A stretch of 64,000 nt of DNA, from contig NZ_CP031168.1 in the NCBI RefSeq assembly GCF_022354825.1, positions 8,236,501-8,300,500 of the forward strand, in the 5' to 3' direction. The notes beneath the pieces were generated by a model. That model was not told where the DNA came from. It ran no database searches and saw only the letters and a program-made list of their open reading frames with translations. Position numbers and translations under genes: made by a program. Shown piece after piece: positions 17,091 to 25,829 of this stretch; the stretch's first letter is position 1; the number at the start of each line of letters is the position of its first letter. Source of the DNA: Paenibacillus sp. H1-7 (GTDB taxonomy: Bacteria > Bacillota > Bacilli > Paenibacillales > NBRC-103111).

Positions 17091-17478
17091 GACTTGTTCC
17101 CGAGCCTTGATTTGCCAATTTGGCTGCTTGAATCCAAGTTTCCTTAAGCTCCAGCAAATAGCCGAGAACTTCCTCTGCCGGTGCGGCCAATTTCTTAGTA
17201 TTAGCCTCAATTAAACGGAAATTAAAATATTCATAGAGCCTAGAAAGATTGTCTGCAATTGGAGACTGACGGTCCAAAGTCACTATAAACTCACTAATAA
17301 TCTCCTGTGCCCTGCAAAGGTTGTTGTTGGCTTCATCATACTTATTAGACTTAATAGCCTCTATTCCTCCCCTGCAAAATCGTATCGCTCCATCACAAAG
17401 CATGACAAGCAACTGAGCAGGGGTTGCGGTTTGTATGGATGTCTCAAGATATTTATTTCTTTGGGATGTTAGAATCAT
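17083..17478 (-). CDS. fliS: flagellar export chaperone FliS
   Basis: 131 residues. Family hallmarks: YLETSIQTATPAQLLVMLCDGAIRF at the N-terminus and the conserved helix bundle ending in FNFRLIEANTKK. Binds the C-terminal D0 helix of flagellin in the cytosol and delivers it to the flagellar export gate; in B. subtilis it also takes part in the FliW-CsrA-Hag homeostasis loop, all parts of which are in this window. 24 bases after fliD. Confidence 0.95.
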   Translation of the reverse strand: MILTSQRNKYLETSIQTATPAQLLVMLCDGAIRFCRGGIEAIKSNKYDEANNNLCRAQEIISEFIVTLDRQSPIADNLSRLYEYFNFRLIEANTKKLAAPAEEVLGYLLELKETWIQAAKLANQGSGTSHG

Positions 17479-17502
17479 TCTGTCATCCTCCCGCTTTTAT
17501 TA

Positions 17503-19050
17503 TTAACCACCGAATGCTTGAGCAAGATATCCTGACTGAGAATTGTATCTGTTTATTGCACTTTCCATTGCTGTAAACTGCCTATAGTAGCGATCTTCAA
17601 TATCAATTAGCCTATCTTTCCAGCTATCAATACTTTTATCATATTCATCCAATCGCTTGCCCAATGTGCTGTTATCTCTTGCAGAAACAGATGCGCCGGC
17701 TTTTTCCATAATTCCATTTAATGTATTTTGCAAACTGGAATAAAGCCGCTCTGCAATCCCTATATCTTTACCTTTATTGGCTTCTGTACCGTTAGCTGTG
17801 AACATCGCTATAACAGCATCCGGATCTGTTTCAATGGCTTCCCGAAGCTTTTTCTCATCCGAGAGATACAACTTACCATTCTCAAAATATTGTCCTGTCT
17901 CAATGCCTATTGAGGTTAGCGTTTTATATTTTGTACTTCCAGTTTCCACCTGAGCAGTAACTGCCATTCTCATGTTACTGATAGCACCGGTTAGTATGGA
18001 ATCGTTCTTCAGTAATCCGCTTCTTGCTTTACTAGTCCAAAGGTCGACATCACTGTCTTTCATTTCTTTTTTCTGTTCATCTGTCAACGGATCAAAATCA
18101 CGATATCTCTTCTCAGCGGTTTTATCTTGTAAGGACTTTAGTAAATCATTGTAATCAGTGATGAAGCCCTTAATGCCCTCAATCATTTTATCTACATCCG
18201 TTTTTACGGTGATAGAAGTTGAAGCGCCAGCTGCTGCTTGCGGATTTAGAGTAATCTCAACACCATTAACGGTAAAAGTATTGTTTTTCTGCGCAACTGC
18301 GGGTATGCCATTAATTTTCACAGAAGCATCTACTGCTGCCGTACCAGCCCCGTCAACTTTCAAAACATTTGTAAGAAAGTTTCCAGAAACAGCGATATTC
18401 GCTTGATCTTTGGTATCTCCATTCACTTTACCTGTTTGTTTAGCTGTCAGGGAGACTTGGCCGTTAGCATAAAAAGCAGTTACGTTAGTATTCTTATTAA
18501 TGCGGTCAATAACGGCATTTATTGAATCTTCGTTAGGATTAATGGTTATAGATTTGCCATTGATGCTGATTGAGAAATTTTCATAGGTTGGAGGCGTAGT
18601 TGCTGGACTAACTTCAATAAACGACGCTGCCTCCTTTAAATTATCTTTCTGGCTCGCTAGCGGCTTACTCGGATCTAAGGTTTTGCCAGTAGCAATAATA
18701 CTATCAGAACTTATGTTAGTAGCGGCTGTAGCCACATTTGCTACTTCAACATTTATCGTGCCCAGTTGGGCGTCTCCTGTAGCTTTTACCGTTGCAACAT
18801 TTGTATTCCCAGATGTGGCTACCCTCGAATTCAGATTTCCTTCAAGCTTGAAATTAAACAGCTTGTTATTACGAAACTCATAAATTTTGGTGTTCATAGT
18901 ACGGTAGTCTTCCCGCTGCCATTCGGTCAACTGCTTTTGTGCAATTAATTTCTCCAATGGTTTTCGATGCGCTGTCATTAGGTTTTTAACCATTGCATCT
19001 ATATCCATACCACTAGCTAATCCGCTTACACGACCAATAGATGAAACCAT
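17503..19050 (-). CDS. fliD: flagellar filament cap protein FliD (HAP2)
   Basis: 515 residues. N-terminal FliD domain (SSIGRVSGLASGMDIDAMV, residues 2-20), long variable centre with a FliD/HAP2 repeat region, and a C-terminal coiled-coil D0/D1 part ending FTAMESAINRYNSQSGYLAQAF. Caps the growing filament and folds flagellin. It sits between flaG and fliS as in B. subtilis. Confidence 0.96.
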   Translation of the reverse strand: MVSSIGRVSGLASGMDIDAMVKNLMTAHRKPLEKLIAQKQLTEWQREDYRTMNTKIYEFRNNKLFNFKLEGNLNSRVATSGNTNVATVKATGDAQLGTINVEVANVATAATNISSDSIIATGKTLDPSKPLASQKDNLKEAASFIEVSPATTPPTYENFSISINGKSITINPNEDSINAVIDRINKNTNVTAFYANGQVSLTAKQTGKVNGDTKDQANIAVSGNFLTNVLKVDGAGTAAVDASVKINGIPAVAQKNNTFTVNGVEITLNPQAAAGASTSITVKTDVDKMIEGIKGFITDYNDLLKSLQDKTAEKRYRDFDPLTDEQKKEMKDSDVDLWTSKARSGLLKNDSILTGAISNMRMAVTAQVETGSTKYKTLTSIGIETGQYFENGKLYLSDEKKLREAIETDPDAVIAMFTANGTEANKGKDIGIAERLYSSLQNTLNGIMEKAGASVSARDNSTLGKRLDEYDKSIDSWKDRLIDIEDRYYRQFTAMESAINRYNSQSGYLAQAFGG

Positions 19051-19075
19051 GCTATATCACTCCCATTTTAACAAA

Positions 19076-19459
19076 TTACCGTTTCTCGTCGATGATAATT
19101 CCAGCTCTTTCCCAAATTTTCGCTAACATATCCAGATTCTTTTCTGGTGGTATTTCTCTGATGATTTCCCCTGTTTCCTGATTGAGAACCTTGACCAGTA
19201 TTTGCTTTGTTTCTTTATGAACCGAGAATTGCAAAGAGGTTGCCGCACCTTCTACGGATTTAATGGCACGCTCAATAGCTTTGATTAACTGTTCGTCACT
19301 AACGGGAATGTTCTCTCCCCTCAGTTCCGCTTCTTTTAATTCTCTTGCAGAATGGACACTTGCCGCCACGGATGAAGACGAATCAGTTCCTACAGACTCG
19401 TTCCTAGCTCTTGAAAATCCCGTACCCTCTGTTGATCCAACAGATAAGTTAATTTCCAT
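19076..19459 (-). CDS. flaG: FlaG family protein
   Basis: 127 residues. N-terminal half is low-complexity and Ser/Glu-rich; the C-terminal half (about 65-127) is the FlaG/YvyC domain, with LQFSVHKETKQILVKVLNQ and TGEIIREIPPEKNLDMLAK. Influences filament length in some bacteria; the exact role is unclear. First gene of the flaG-fliD-fliS-fliT operon, with a sigma-D-like promoter upstream. Confidence 0.92.
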   Translation of the reverse strand: MEINLSVGSTEGTGFSRARNESVGTDSSSSVAASVHSARELKEAELRGENIPVSDEQLIKAIERAIKSVEGAATSLQFSVHKETKQILVKVLNQETGEIIREIPPEKNLDMLAKIWERAGIIIDEKR

Positions 19460-19498
19460 AACAAAAACACCTCCACATAAGAGCTCATATTATAGTTA

Positions 19499-19526
19499 AT
19501 ATCGGTCAAATATGAGAATTGTGTTA
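19499..19526 (-). promoter_or_regulatory. sigma-D-like promoter of flaG-fliD-fliS-fliT
   Basis: Minus strand TAAC (19523-19526) - 16 bases - ACCGATAT (19499-19506), against the sigma-D form TAAA-N14-16-GCCGATAT. It begins 21 bases after the wbpE-like stop codon, so the late flagellar operon can be transcribed apart from the sugar genes. Confidence 0.65.
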
Positions 19527-19546
19527 GAGGCAATAGAATTAATTTA

Positions 19547-20665
19547 CTATTTTTTTATGACAGAGATTAATACATCAATCACTTTTTGTTGAATCTTTAC
19601 ATCCATCTGAGGCCAGATCGGTAAACTAATAACTTCTGCTGCTGCCTTTTCAGAAACGGGTGCTGAAATGGTTGAGCCCTCGTAAACAGGAAGCCGATGA
19701 ACGGGAATAGGGTAGTATACCATGGTTTCTACGCCCAAGTCGGAGAGTTCTTTCTGTACCCTGTCTCTATTCCCATCCAGTATTCGAATAGTGTACTGAT
19801 GAAATACATGTGAATCTTCGCTAATACGAGATAATGCAGGAGGTATAATTCCCGAAATGTCCTCAAATGCTTCGCTGTATCTTTTCGCTATCTGGAATCG
19901 GTTTTGGTTCCATTGATCAATATACGGCAGTTTCACACGTAAAATCGCCGCTTGCATTTCGTCCAAGCGTGAATTATAACCAAAGGTTTCATTATGATAT
20001 TTCTTCTTAGAGCCATGGGTTCTAAGCATTCTTGAGTTTGCTGCCAGATCATCATCGTCTGTCGCAATTAACCCACCGTCACCGTAAGCCCCCAAATTTT
20101 TCGTTGGAAAGAATGAGAAGCATCCCGCGACGCCCCACGTTCCAGCCTTTCTTCCATTATGTATTGCCCCGAATGCCTGAGCGACATCTTCAAAAACTTG
20201 CAATCCATGCTCCCCTGCGATATCCATTATCTCTTGCATATTGGCTGCTTGGCCAAAAATATGTACAGGCATAATCGCCTTAGTCTTTGGAGTAATTGCT
20301 TGTTTGATCAGCTTGGGATTGATATTAAATGTCTCCTCATCAATATCGACAAAAACTGCTTTAGCCCCAACCTGGTGTATGGCTTCTGCAGTTGCAAAAA
20401 AAGTAAACGGAGTCGTAATGACTTCGTCTCCTTCACCAATACCACCTGCTTTTAACGCTATAACTAATGCATCGGTCCCGGAGTTTACCGCTATAGCATG
20501 CTTTACACCAAGATATTCGGCTATTTCCGTTTCCAAAGCCTTTACATTCTCACCCATAATAAAATGACCGGATAACAATACATTTTCAATTGCATCCATC
20601 ATTCTAGGCTTCAAGCTTTTCATTTCATCATTCACTGTAAACACTGGAATTCTCTCTATATTCAT
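19547..20665 (-). CDS. DegT/DnrJ/EryC1 aminotransferase, WbpE-like
   Basis: 373 residues from the third of three adjacent ATGs, chosen because AGGGAGG lies 8 bases ahead. PLP-dependent sugar aminotransferase: Schiff-base lysine K189 in FFPTKNLGAYGDGG, PLP-pyridine aspartate D160 in FEDVAQAFGA. The FPTKNLG(A/C)YGDGG form is typical of WbpE/WlbC/PglE-type enzymes. With the dehydrogenase, oxidoreductase and acetyltransferase genes directly upstream, its likely job is to aminate C3 of a UDP-3-keto-GlcNAcA (inference from P. aeruginosa WbpE). Confidence 0.88.
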   Translation of the reverse strand: MNIERIPVFTVNDEMKSLKPRMMDAIENVLLSGHFIMGENVKALETEIAEYLGVKHAIAVNSGTDALVIALKAGGIGEGDEVITTPFTFFATAEAIHQVGAKAVFVDIDEETFNINPKLIKQAITPKTKAIMPVHIFGQAANMQEIMDIAGEHGLQVFEDVAQAFGAIHNGRKAGTWGVAGCFSFFPTKNLGAYGDGGLIATDDDDLAANSRMLRTHGSKKKYHNETFGYNSRLDEMQAAILRVKLPYIDQWNQNRFQIAKRYSEAFEDISGIIPPALSRISEDSHVFHQYTIRILDGNRDRVQKELSDLGVETMVYYPIPVHRLPVYEGSTISAPVSEKAAAEVISLPIWPQMDVKIQQKVIDVLISVIKK

Positions 20666-20678
20666 CATCATGGCCTCC

Positions 20679-21260
20679 CTATTTTATTTTTGTCAATTGA
20701 AACTCTGATTGAAGTCTATATTGACGTCCGCAGGAGGAACATGATTTCTCATTTTCAATATTAGGTAATGATTCTCCACACTCACAGACCCATCCCATTG
20801 GTTTTGCAGGAACTCCTGCTACCAACGCGTATTCAGGGACATCTTTCGTAACAACAGCCCCAGCGGCTACAAAGCCCCATTGACCAATAGTGACTCCGCA
20901 AACAACCGTCGCATTAGCTCCGATGGAAGCGCCGCGGCATACTCTTGTTACGGCATAATCGTCGCTAGTATTACGCGGAAAGGCGGACCTAGGGGTTTTT
21001 ACATTGGTAAAAACCATGCTCGGTCCACAAAACACATCGTCTTCCAAGATAACGCCTTCGTATATGGAGACATTGTTTTGAATCTTGACATTATTACCAA
21101 TCTTGACTCGGTTTGCAATAAACACGTTTTGGCCTATATTGCAGCGTTCCCCTATAACCGCACCGCTCATAATATGCGAGAAATGCCAGATTTTTGTTCC
21201 TGACCCGACTACAGCTCCTTGATCTGTGTAAGAAGATTCGTGAACAAAGTATTCGCTCAT
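20679..21260 (-). CDS. hexapeptide-repeat N-acetyltransferase, WbpD-like
   Basis: 193 residues of left-handed beta-helix type: repeated V/I-G-xx-x turns across residues 15-150 (AVVGSGTKIW, AVIGERCNIGQ, VKIGNNVKIQ, ASIGANATVV), ending VAAGAVVTKDVPEYALVAGVPAKPMGW, characteristic of WbpD/WlbB-type sugar acetyltransferases using acetyl-CoA. The tail carries four cysteines as CEC ... CSSC, which look like a small zinc ribbon. Start overlaps the oxidoreductase stop by 4 bases (ATGA), suggesting coupled translation. Likely substrate: the 3-amino sugar from the neighbouring aminotransferase. Confidence 0.87.
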   Translation of the reverse strand: MSEYFVHESSYTDQGAVVGSGTKIWHFSHIMSGAVIGERCNIGQNVFIANRVKIGNNVKIQNNVSIYEGVILEDDVFCGPSMVFTNVKTPRSAFPRNTSDDYAVTRVCRGASIGANATVVCGVTIGQWGFVAAGAVVTKDVPEYALVAGVPAKPMGWVCECGESLPNIENEKSCSSCGRQYRLQSEFQLTKIK

Positions 21261-22216
21261 TTTGTTTTAGTCCCCTTTTGAAGAATGCTAGAACATTGTT
21301 CCAAAACCTTTATAACCTCCAGCCCATTATCCCCATCGGAACGTGGCTGTTTGCGAATTTGAACACAGTCAAGAAAATGCAGGCATTCCAGAGTCAGTGG
21401 CTGAACGTTACCTTCATATAGAATCTCAATACCCTCTTCCCGATTGGATAGATCGGACTCAATCCCTTTTCTGTGCAATGTTACTATTTGCTTTTCTTCA
21501 TCATAGACAAGCATACCTTCGCTACCTATTGCTACTAATCTTCGACGAACTTCCGGCCATAACCATGAAGTGTGTAAATGAGCTTGTACCCCATTTTGGA
21601 AAGCCATATGTACATATATATCATCTTCTACGTGAGGCTGCACAACTCGTTGTCCATTAACTGTGATCCCCGAGGGAGTATCTTCAACAAGATGCAAAAG
21701 AACAGCGAGATCATGGACCCCAAAGCTCCAAAGTACGTTCTCAACTGACCGTACTCTACCAAGCTTCATTCTCTCTTGATGTAAGGAATGAAGTTGACCA
21801 ATCTTTCCCGAAACAATGACTTCCTTCATTTTTTCAATAGCAGGTTGGTACAGCAGCAGATGGCCTACCATAAGTATTAATTGGTTTTCAGCGGCAATCC
21901 TTATAAGTTCTTCAGCATCCTTAGACGACAAGGTCATAGGCTTTTCGATAAAAACATCTCTGCCTTTAAGAAGAGCTTCCTTTGCGAGCGAAAAATGAGT
22001 TGGCACAGGGGTTGCAATGACAACTGCCGCCGTATCTTCTAACTGAATCGCCTGAGAATAGTCGGAGTATATAGGGATTTCTGGATAAGTTATATGCAGC
22101 GACTCTTGTAGCCTTGTATCGGCCTCTACTATAGCTACTAAAGCATTCAGTTCATGATATGTGCGAACAAGGTTTTTCCCCCATTGCCCCGCTCCTACTA
22201 CAATTACCTTGGTCAT
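21257..22216 (-). CDS. Gfo/Idh/MocA oxidoreductase, WbpB-like
   Basis: 319 residues. N-terminal Rossmann fold VIVVGAGQWGKNLVRTYHEL, the EKP motif in FIEKPMTLSSKDAEELI near residue 95, then the alpha/beta Gfo/Idh C-terminal domain. In the Wbp pathway WbpB oxidises C3 of UDP-GlcNAcA and is recycled with the help of 2-oxoglutarate made by the aminotransferase; co-location with WbpA-, WbpD- and WbpE-like genes supports that role here, but the family is broad. Confidence 0.85.
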   Translation of the reverse strand: MTKVIVVGAGQWGKNLVRTYHELNALVAIVEADTRLQESLHITYPEIPIYSDYSQAIQLEDTAAVVIATPVPTHFSLAKEALLKGRDVFIEKPMTLSSKDAEELIRIAAENQLILMVGHLLLYQPAIEKMKEVIVSGKIGQLHSLHQERMKLGRVRSVENVLWSFGVHDLAVLLHLVEDTPSGITVNGQRVVQPHVEDDIYVHMAFQNGVQAHLHTSWLWPEVRRRLVAIGSEGMLVYDEEKQIVTLHRKGIESDLSNREEGIEILYEGNVQPLTLECLHFLDCVQIRKQPRSDGDNGLEVIKVLEQCSSILQKGTKTK

Positions 22217-22263
22217 CTGCCTACCTGCTTTCGATATTGATTAATACTTGCAGCTCGTTCTGT

Positions 22264-23607
22264 TTACAAACGATATAGCTTATTAGAAGTATCTACGTCT
22301 TTCATGGCATTTCTTGTATCAAATATGACTTTCGCTGATTCAGCAATCATCTGATAATCGAAATCACTGTGATCGGTTGTGATAACAACTACATCGGCTT
22401 CTTCCAAATTAGAAGCATTCAGATCAATGCCTTCATACGAAACCCCTTTATAATGAAAAGCTGGAATTCTGGTATCGCTGAACACTACGTTAGCTCCACG
22501 CTTCTCAAGCAGCTCTATTATTTTAATAACCGGCGACTCGCGATAGTCGTCAATATCCTTTTTGTAGGATATACCCAGCAAATGAACCCTAGATCCTTTA
22601 ATCGGCTTTGCCTCTTCATTTAAGATATGCCCTATCCGCTCAACGACAAATTCCGGCATGCTGTTATTGATTTCGCCGGCAACCTCGATTAACCGTGTAT
22701 GGTAGTTGTACTCTCTAGCTTTCCACGTCAAGTACCATGGGTCAATCGGAATGCAGTGGCCTCCAAGCCCCGGACCAGGGTAAAACGCCATAAAACCGTA
22801 TGGCTTCGTCTTAGCCGCATCGATCACTTCCCAGATATCGATCCCCATCCGATTGCACAAGATGGCCATTTCGTTCGCCAGAGCAATATTAATGTTACGG
22901 AACGTGTTCTCATATATTTTCTCCATCTCTGCTATAGCGGGACTGGAAACACGGTGAACAGCCCCTTCAAGCACCTGCTCATAGAGTGTAGCTGCTACTT
23001 CGGTGCAGTCGGCGGTAATGCCGCCTACGACCTTAGGGGTATTTTTTGTATTAAAAAACTTATTGCCCGGATCAACTCTCTCCGGAGAGTAAGCCAAGTA
23101 GAAATCTTCACCGCATTTTAGTCCAGTAGATTCGAGAATCGGCTTAACTACCTCCTGTGTGGTACCAGGGTAAGTCGTACTTTCCAATACAATAAGCATA
23201 CCAGGGCGTAAATGTTTGGCTATCTCCTGAGCTGAAGCCGTCACGTAACTCAGATCTGGTTGCTGGTATACATCTAGTGGAGTCGGGACACAGATAGCTA
23301 CTACATCTAAGTCATTGATCTCGGAGTAATCGATCGTAGCCTTGATCTTCCCCTTCTTCACCAAATCTCTTAACTCAACCTCGACTACATCACCTATGTA
23401 ATTGATACCTAGATTGACCATGTCAACACGTTTCTGTTGCACATCAAAGCCTACTACTTTATAGCCTGCCTTCGCCTTCTCGACTGCTAGAGGAAGGCCC
23501 ACGTAACCAAGTCCAATAACGCCTAGTTTGGCTGATTTATTTCGGATGTTTTGTAATAAGGAAAATGGTTGCTCCGTGCATACTTTAAATAAACTATTAT
23601 TTTTCAT
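22264..23607 (-). CDS. UDP-N-acetylglucosamine 6-dehydrogenase, WbpA-like
   Basis: 447 residues from ATG 23607 (AGAGGGTG upstream); the longer frame to 23682 lacks a ribosome site. UDP-Glc/GDP-Man dehydrogenase family: NAD-binding GLGYVG (32-37), central domain with YENTFRNINIALANE, and the catalytic cysteine C285 in GGHCIPIDP. The GGHCIPIDPWYL form fits the WbpA/WecC group (UDP-HexNAc) better than UDP-glucose dehydrogenases. It would produce UDP-GlcNAcA for the three enzymes that follow. Confidence 0.88.
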   Translation of the reverse strand: MKNNSLFKVCTEQPFSLLQNIRNKSAKLGVIGLGYVGLPLAVEKAKAGYKVVGFDVQQKRVDMVNLGINYIGDVVEVELRDLVKKGKIKATIDYSEINDLDVVAICVPTPLDVYQQPDLSYVTASAQEIAKHLRPGMLIVLESTTYPGTTQEVVKPILESTGLKCGEDFYLAYSPERVDPGNKFFNTKNTPKVVGGITADCTEVAATLYEQVLEGAVHRVSSPAIAEMEKIYENTFRNINIALANEMAILCNRMGIDIWEVIDAAKTKPYGFMAFYPGPGLGGHCIPIDPWYLTWKAREYNYHTRLIEVAGEINNSMPEFVVERIGHILNEEAKPIKGSRVHLLGISYKKDIDDYRESPVIKIIELLEKRGANVVFSDTRIPAFHYKGVSYEGIDLNASNLEEADVVVITTDHSDFDYQMIAESAKVIFDTRNAMKDVDTSNKLYRL

Positions 23608-23656
23608 TATGTCACCCTCTTCTTCCGTATTTTTCTGGTTGTGATTATATATACAT

Positions 23657-23664
23657 ATATCGGA
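23657..23664 (-). promoter_or_regulatory. possible sigma-D -10 element before wbpA-like gene
   Basis: Minus strand TCCGATAT resembles the sigma-D -10 GCCGATAT, about 50 bases before the start codon. The -35 at the expected place is poor (TTAT), so this is weak. A TATAAT also lies nearby. If used, it would co-express sugar synthesis with flagellar genes. Confidence 0.3.
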
Positions 23665-23705
23665 ATTTTTGAGCGTTAGCATAATAGAAAAATTATTAAT
23701 AAATG

Positions 23706-24698
23706 CTATAATAACTGTTTCAATCTCATAATTTCTTCACGTAGTGCTAATATTTCATCCTCTATGTCCATACCCAATCTAGTTCTAAGAGATTTAATAA
23801 TATTCCCTGGCTTTCCTTTACCTAGACTAGTGAGCTCAATCTCTTCCAAAACCAAAATACCAAAACCTGTCAAAACCGAGATCTCACCTGTCCGGCTATT
23901 TCTCTCCACAACCTGACCAGGGACTCCCACAGTACTAAAAGGAAGTGTATCTGCACGAGCCTTCCAAATAATCATCCGCTCGCCTTCTATAAAAGTGTAA
24001 GCACCCGAGAACGGTTGAGAAACACTACGCACTAGCCTTGCTATTTGATCGGCAGACTGTGTCCAGTCAATTTTCCCGTCTCTAGGTAACCTAGGGTAAC
24101 ACCTTAAAGAATAGAACGGATCCTTAACTTGTTGTCTGGGTATTATAATATTTTTCTCAAGTCCATCTAATGCTTGAATGTACATTTCGGAAACATTATC
24201 ATCAAAAAAACGATAAATATCCGCTACATATGTATCCGTTTTTAAAGGGTATTCACGTTGAATCAGAATTGGACCTGAATCTAATTCCTCGGACATTTGA
24301 TGTAGCGTTAGGACAATTTTATGTTCGGCCTGCAAAATAGCCCAGTTTGGCGTAGCATTCCCCTTATATCTCGGTAAATCCCCAAAATGGGCATTTATAA
24401 TACCATATTTAAATTGAGTGATCATTTCCTTACCAATAATGCTTAACCAATTTAAGCTAATAGCAATATCTGCATTTGAATTTTGAACCATGTTGATATA
24501 TTCGTTTTTATTTATATTTGTATCAAATATAAAAGGACATCCTAATTCTTTGGATAAATTCATAAAGTCTTTTTCCGTTACTGTGTATTCTGGTGCAACA
24601 GGACAAGTCCCTATCAGGACAACTTCATGACCATGATCTGATATTGCTTTGATACTCTTATAGAAATATTCTGTTCTTCCGAAAGCAGCAACCCTCAC
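23706..24698 (-). CDS. sugar N-formyltransferase (formyl-THF dependent)
   Basis: 330 residues, GTG start after AAAGGAAG. The first 200 residues match the methionyl-tRNA/ArnA formyltransferase fold, with the catalytic set N102 and H104 (INAHFGDLPRYKGN) and D140 (EELDSGPIL), equivalent to N106/H108/D144 of E. coli Fmt. It is not Fmt itself: the substrate region differs, the C-terminus ends in a charged helix (EDEILALREEIMRLKQLL) and the context is sugar biosynthesis. Probably N-formylates an amino sugar made by the neighbouring aminotransferase. Confidence 0.85.
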   Translation of the reverse strand: MRVAAFGRTEYFYKSIKAISDHGHEVVLIGTCPVAPEYTVTEKDFMNLSKELGCPFIFDTNINKNEYINMVQNSNADIAISLNWLSIIGKEMITQFKYGIINAHFGDLPRYKGNATPNWAILQAEHKIVLTLHQMSEELDSGPILIQREYPLKTDTYVADIYRFFDDNVSEMYIQALDGLEKNIIIPRQQVKDPFYSLRCYPRLPRDGKIDWTQSADQIARLVRSVSQPFSGAYTFIEGERMIIWKARADTLPFSTVGVPGQVVERNSRTGEISVLTGFGILVLEEIELTSLGKGKPGNIIKSLRTRLGMDIEDEILALREEIMRLKQLL

Positions 24699-24772
24699 TT
24701 GTTGTACTTCCTTTCATACTTTTATCTTCCTAAAAGGAGGATTACAACATATCCTTTCGGAAGGCAACTTGC

Positions 24773-25813
24773 TTAGTTAATTATTTGTGCTGGTGAATTA
24801 GTAAGAATATATTGTTCAAAAGAATTACCTGTCAATTTTAATCTCTTAGCCTCCACCATAGCTTTCCCTACTAATAATCCAGCGGTATGCAGCATAATCA
24901 TCGGTTTTGGACCTAAGTCTGCTAATGTTTTAGACATTCTACAAGATTCTAACTTAATATCAGGATAAACTAAGCATCCGTTTTGCTTAAGAAATGAAAC
25001 GTCATTGTGCCCTGCAAATTGTATAATGGCAGGATGAGTAGAAAGTAACTTACGCAATCTGTAATTGTCAAGGCTCCCCATTGGCCCAAGAATAGTCTGC
25101 ATAGAATTGTATTCTGCTACTATAATCGCGTCCCATTCAACGTTCTCAACACCGCAGTAGTTCTCATCCGAGTATAACGTCACTGTGGCCCCAGATTTAT
25201 TAAGTGCTTCATAAATTACAGTTCCAAATCGATCCTGACTTAAGATTGCGATTCTATTACGTGATACTTCTAGACCAGAATCAAGTATCATTTTCACTGC
25301 AAGCATACCACATTGACTAAATATATCTAGCAAAGGTGTGGATTCATCCGTACCCATGACGGGTATACCTAGCTCAAGACATGTTTTAAAATCAACATCA
25401 TCAACACGAACTTCCCATGCCTCGCACATATAGGGAATAACAACATCCTTCCCTACCCACTCCAACAACGACCTGTTAATTGGCCTAACCATTCCAAGAT
25501 TAGTGATTACGTCTGCACCCTTTAAAGATTCATCAAAACGGTTTTCTGTTACAATTGGTTCGGCTAATTCCCATTCTACTGCAATTTTTTTTATTAATTG
25601 TTCTATTTCAAATACGCTTCCGTACTTTGTTGTTTTAGTCAAGCAAATGACTTCTTTGGCACCTGCAATAATAGCAATAAAGGGCGTTAAAGCAAATACA
25701 CCGCTACCTGCCTCAGTTATAACTTTTATACCCTTTAAATCAAGCCCACTTTGACTAACGATATCATAGCATAACTTTTTCATTCTGTTTAAATGCCATT
25801 TTTCTTGTAACAT
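24773..25813 (-). CDS. uncharacterised Rossmann-like protein in sugar cluster
   Basis: 346 residues; I do not recognise the family with certainty. Two alpha/beta segments look like nucleotide-binding folds: KGIKVITEAGSGVFALTPF (about 27-45) followed by ADVITNLGMVRPINRSLLEW, and RNRIAILSQDRFGTVIYEAL (about 185-205). The arrangement recalls the two-domain NAD-dependent 2-hydroxyacid or alanine dehydrogenases, but no catalytic Arg/Glu/His set can be assigned by eye. Flanked by the formyltransferase and a DegT aminotransferase, so likely part of the same sugar pathway. Confidence 0.6.
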   Translation of the reverse strand: MLQEKWHLNRMKKLCYDIVSQSGLDLKGIKVITEAGSGVFALTPFIAIIAGAKEVICLTKTTKYGSVFEIEQLIKKIAVEWELAEPIVTENRFDESLKGADVITNLGMVRPINRSLLEWVGKDVVIPYMCEAWEVRVDDVDFKTCLELGIPVMGTDESTPLLDIFSQCGMLAVKMILDSGLEVSRNRIAILSQDRFGTVIYEALNKSGATVTLYSDENYCGVENVEWDAIIVAEYNSMQTILGPMGSLDNYRLRKLLSTHPAIIQFAGHNDVSFLKQNGCLVYPDIKLESCRMSKTLADLGPKPMIMLHTAGLLVGKAMVEAKRLKLTGNSFEQYILTNSPAQIIN

Positions 25814-25829
25814 GACGGTAGCATTCCAT

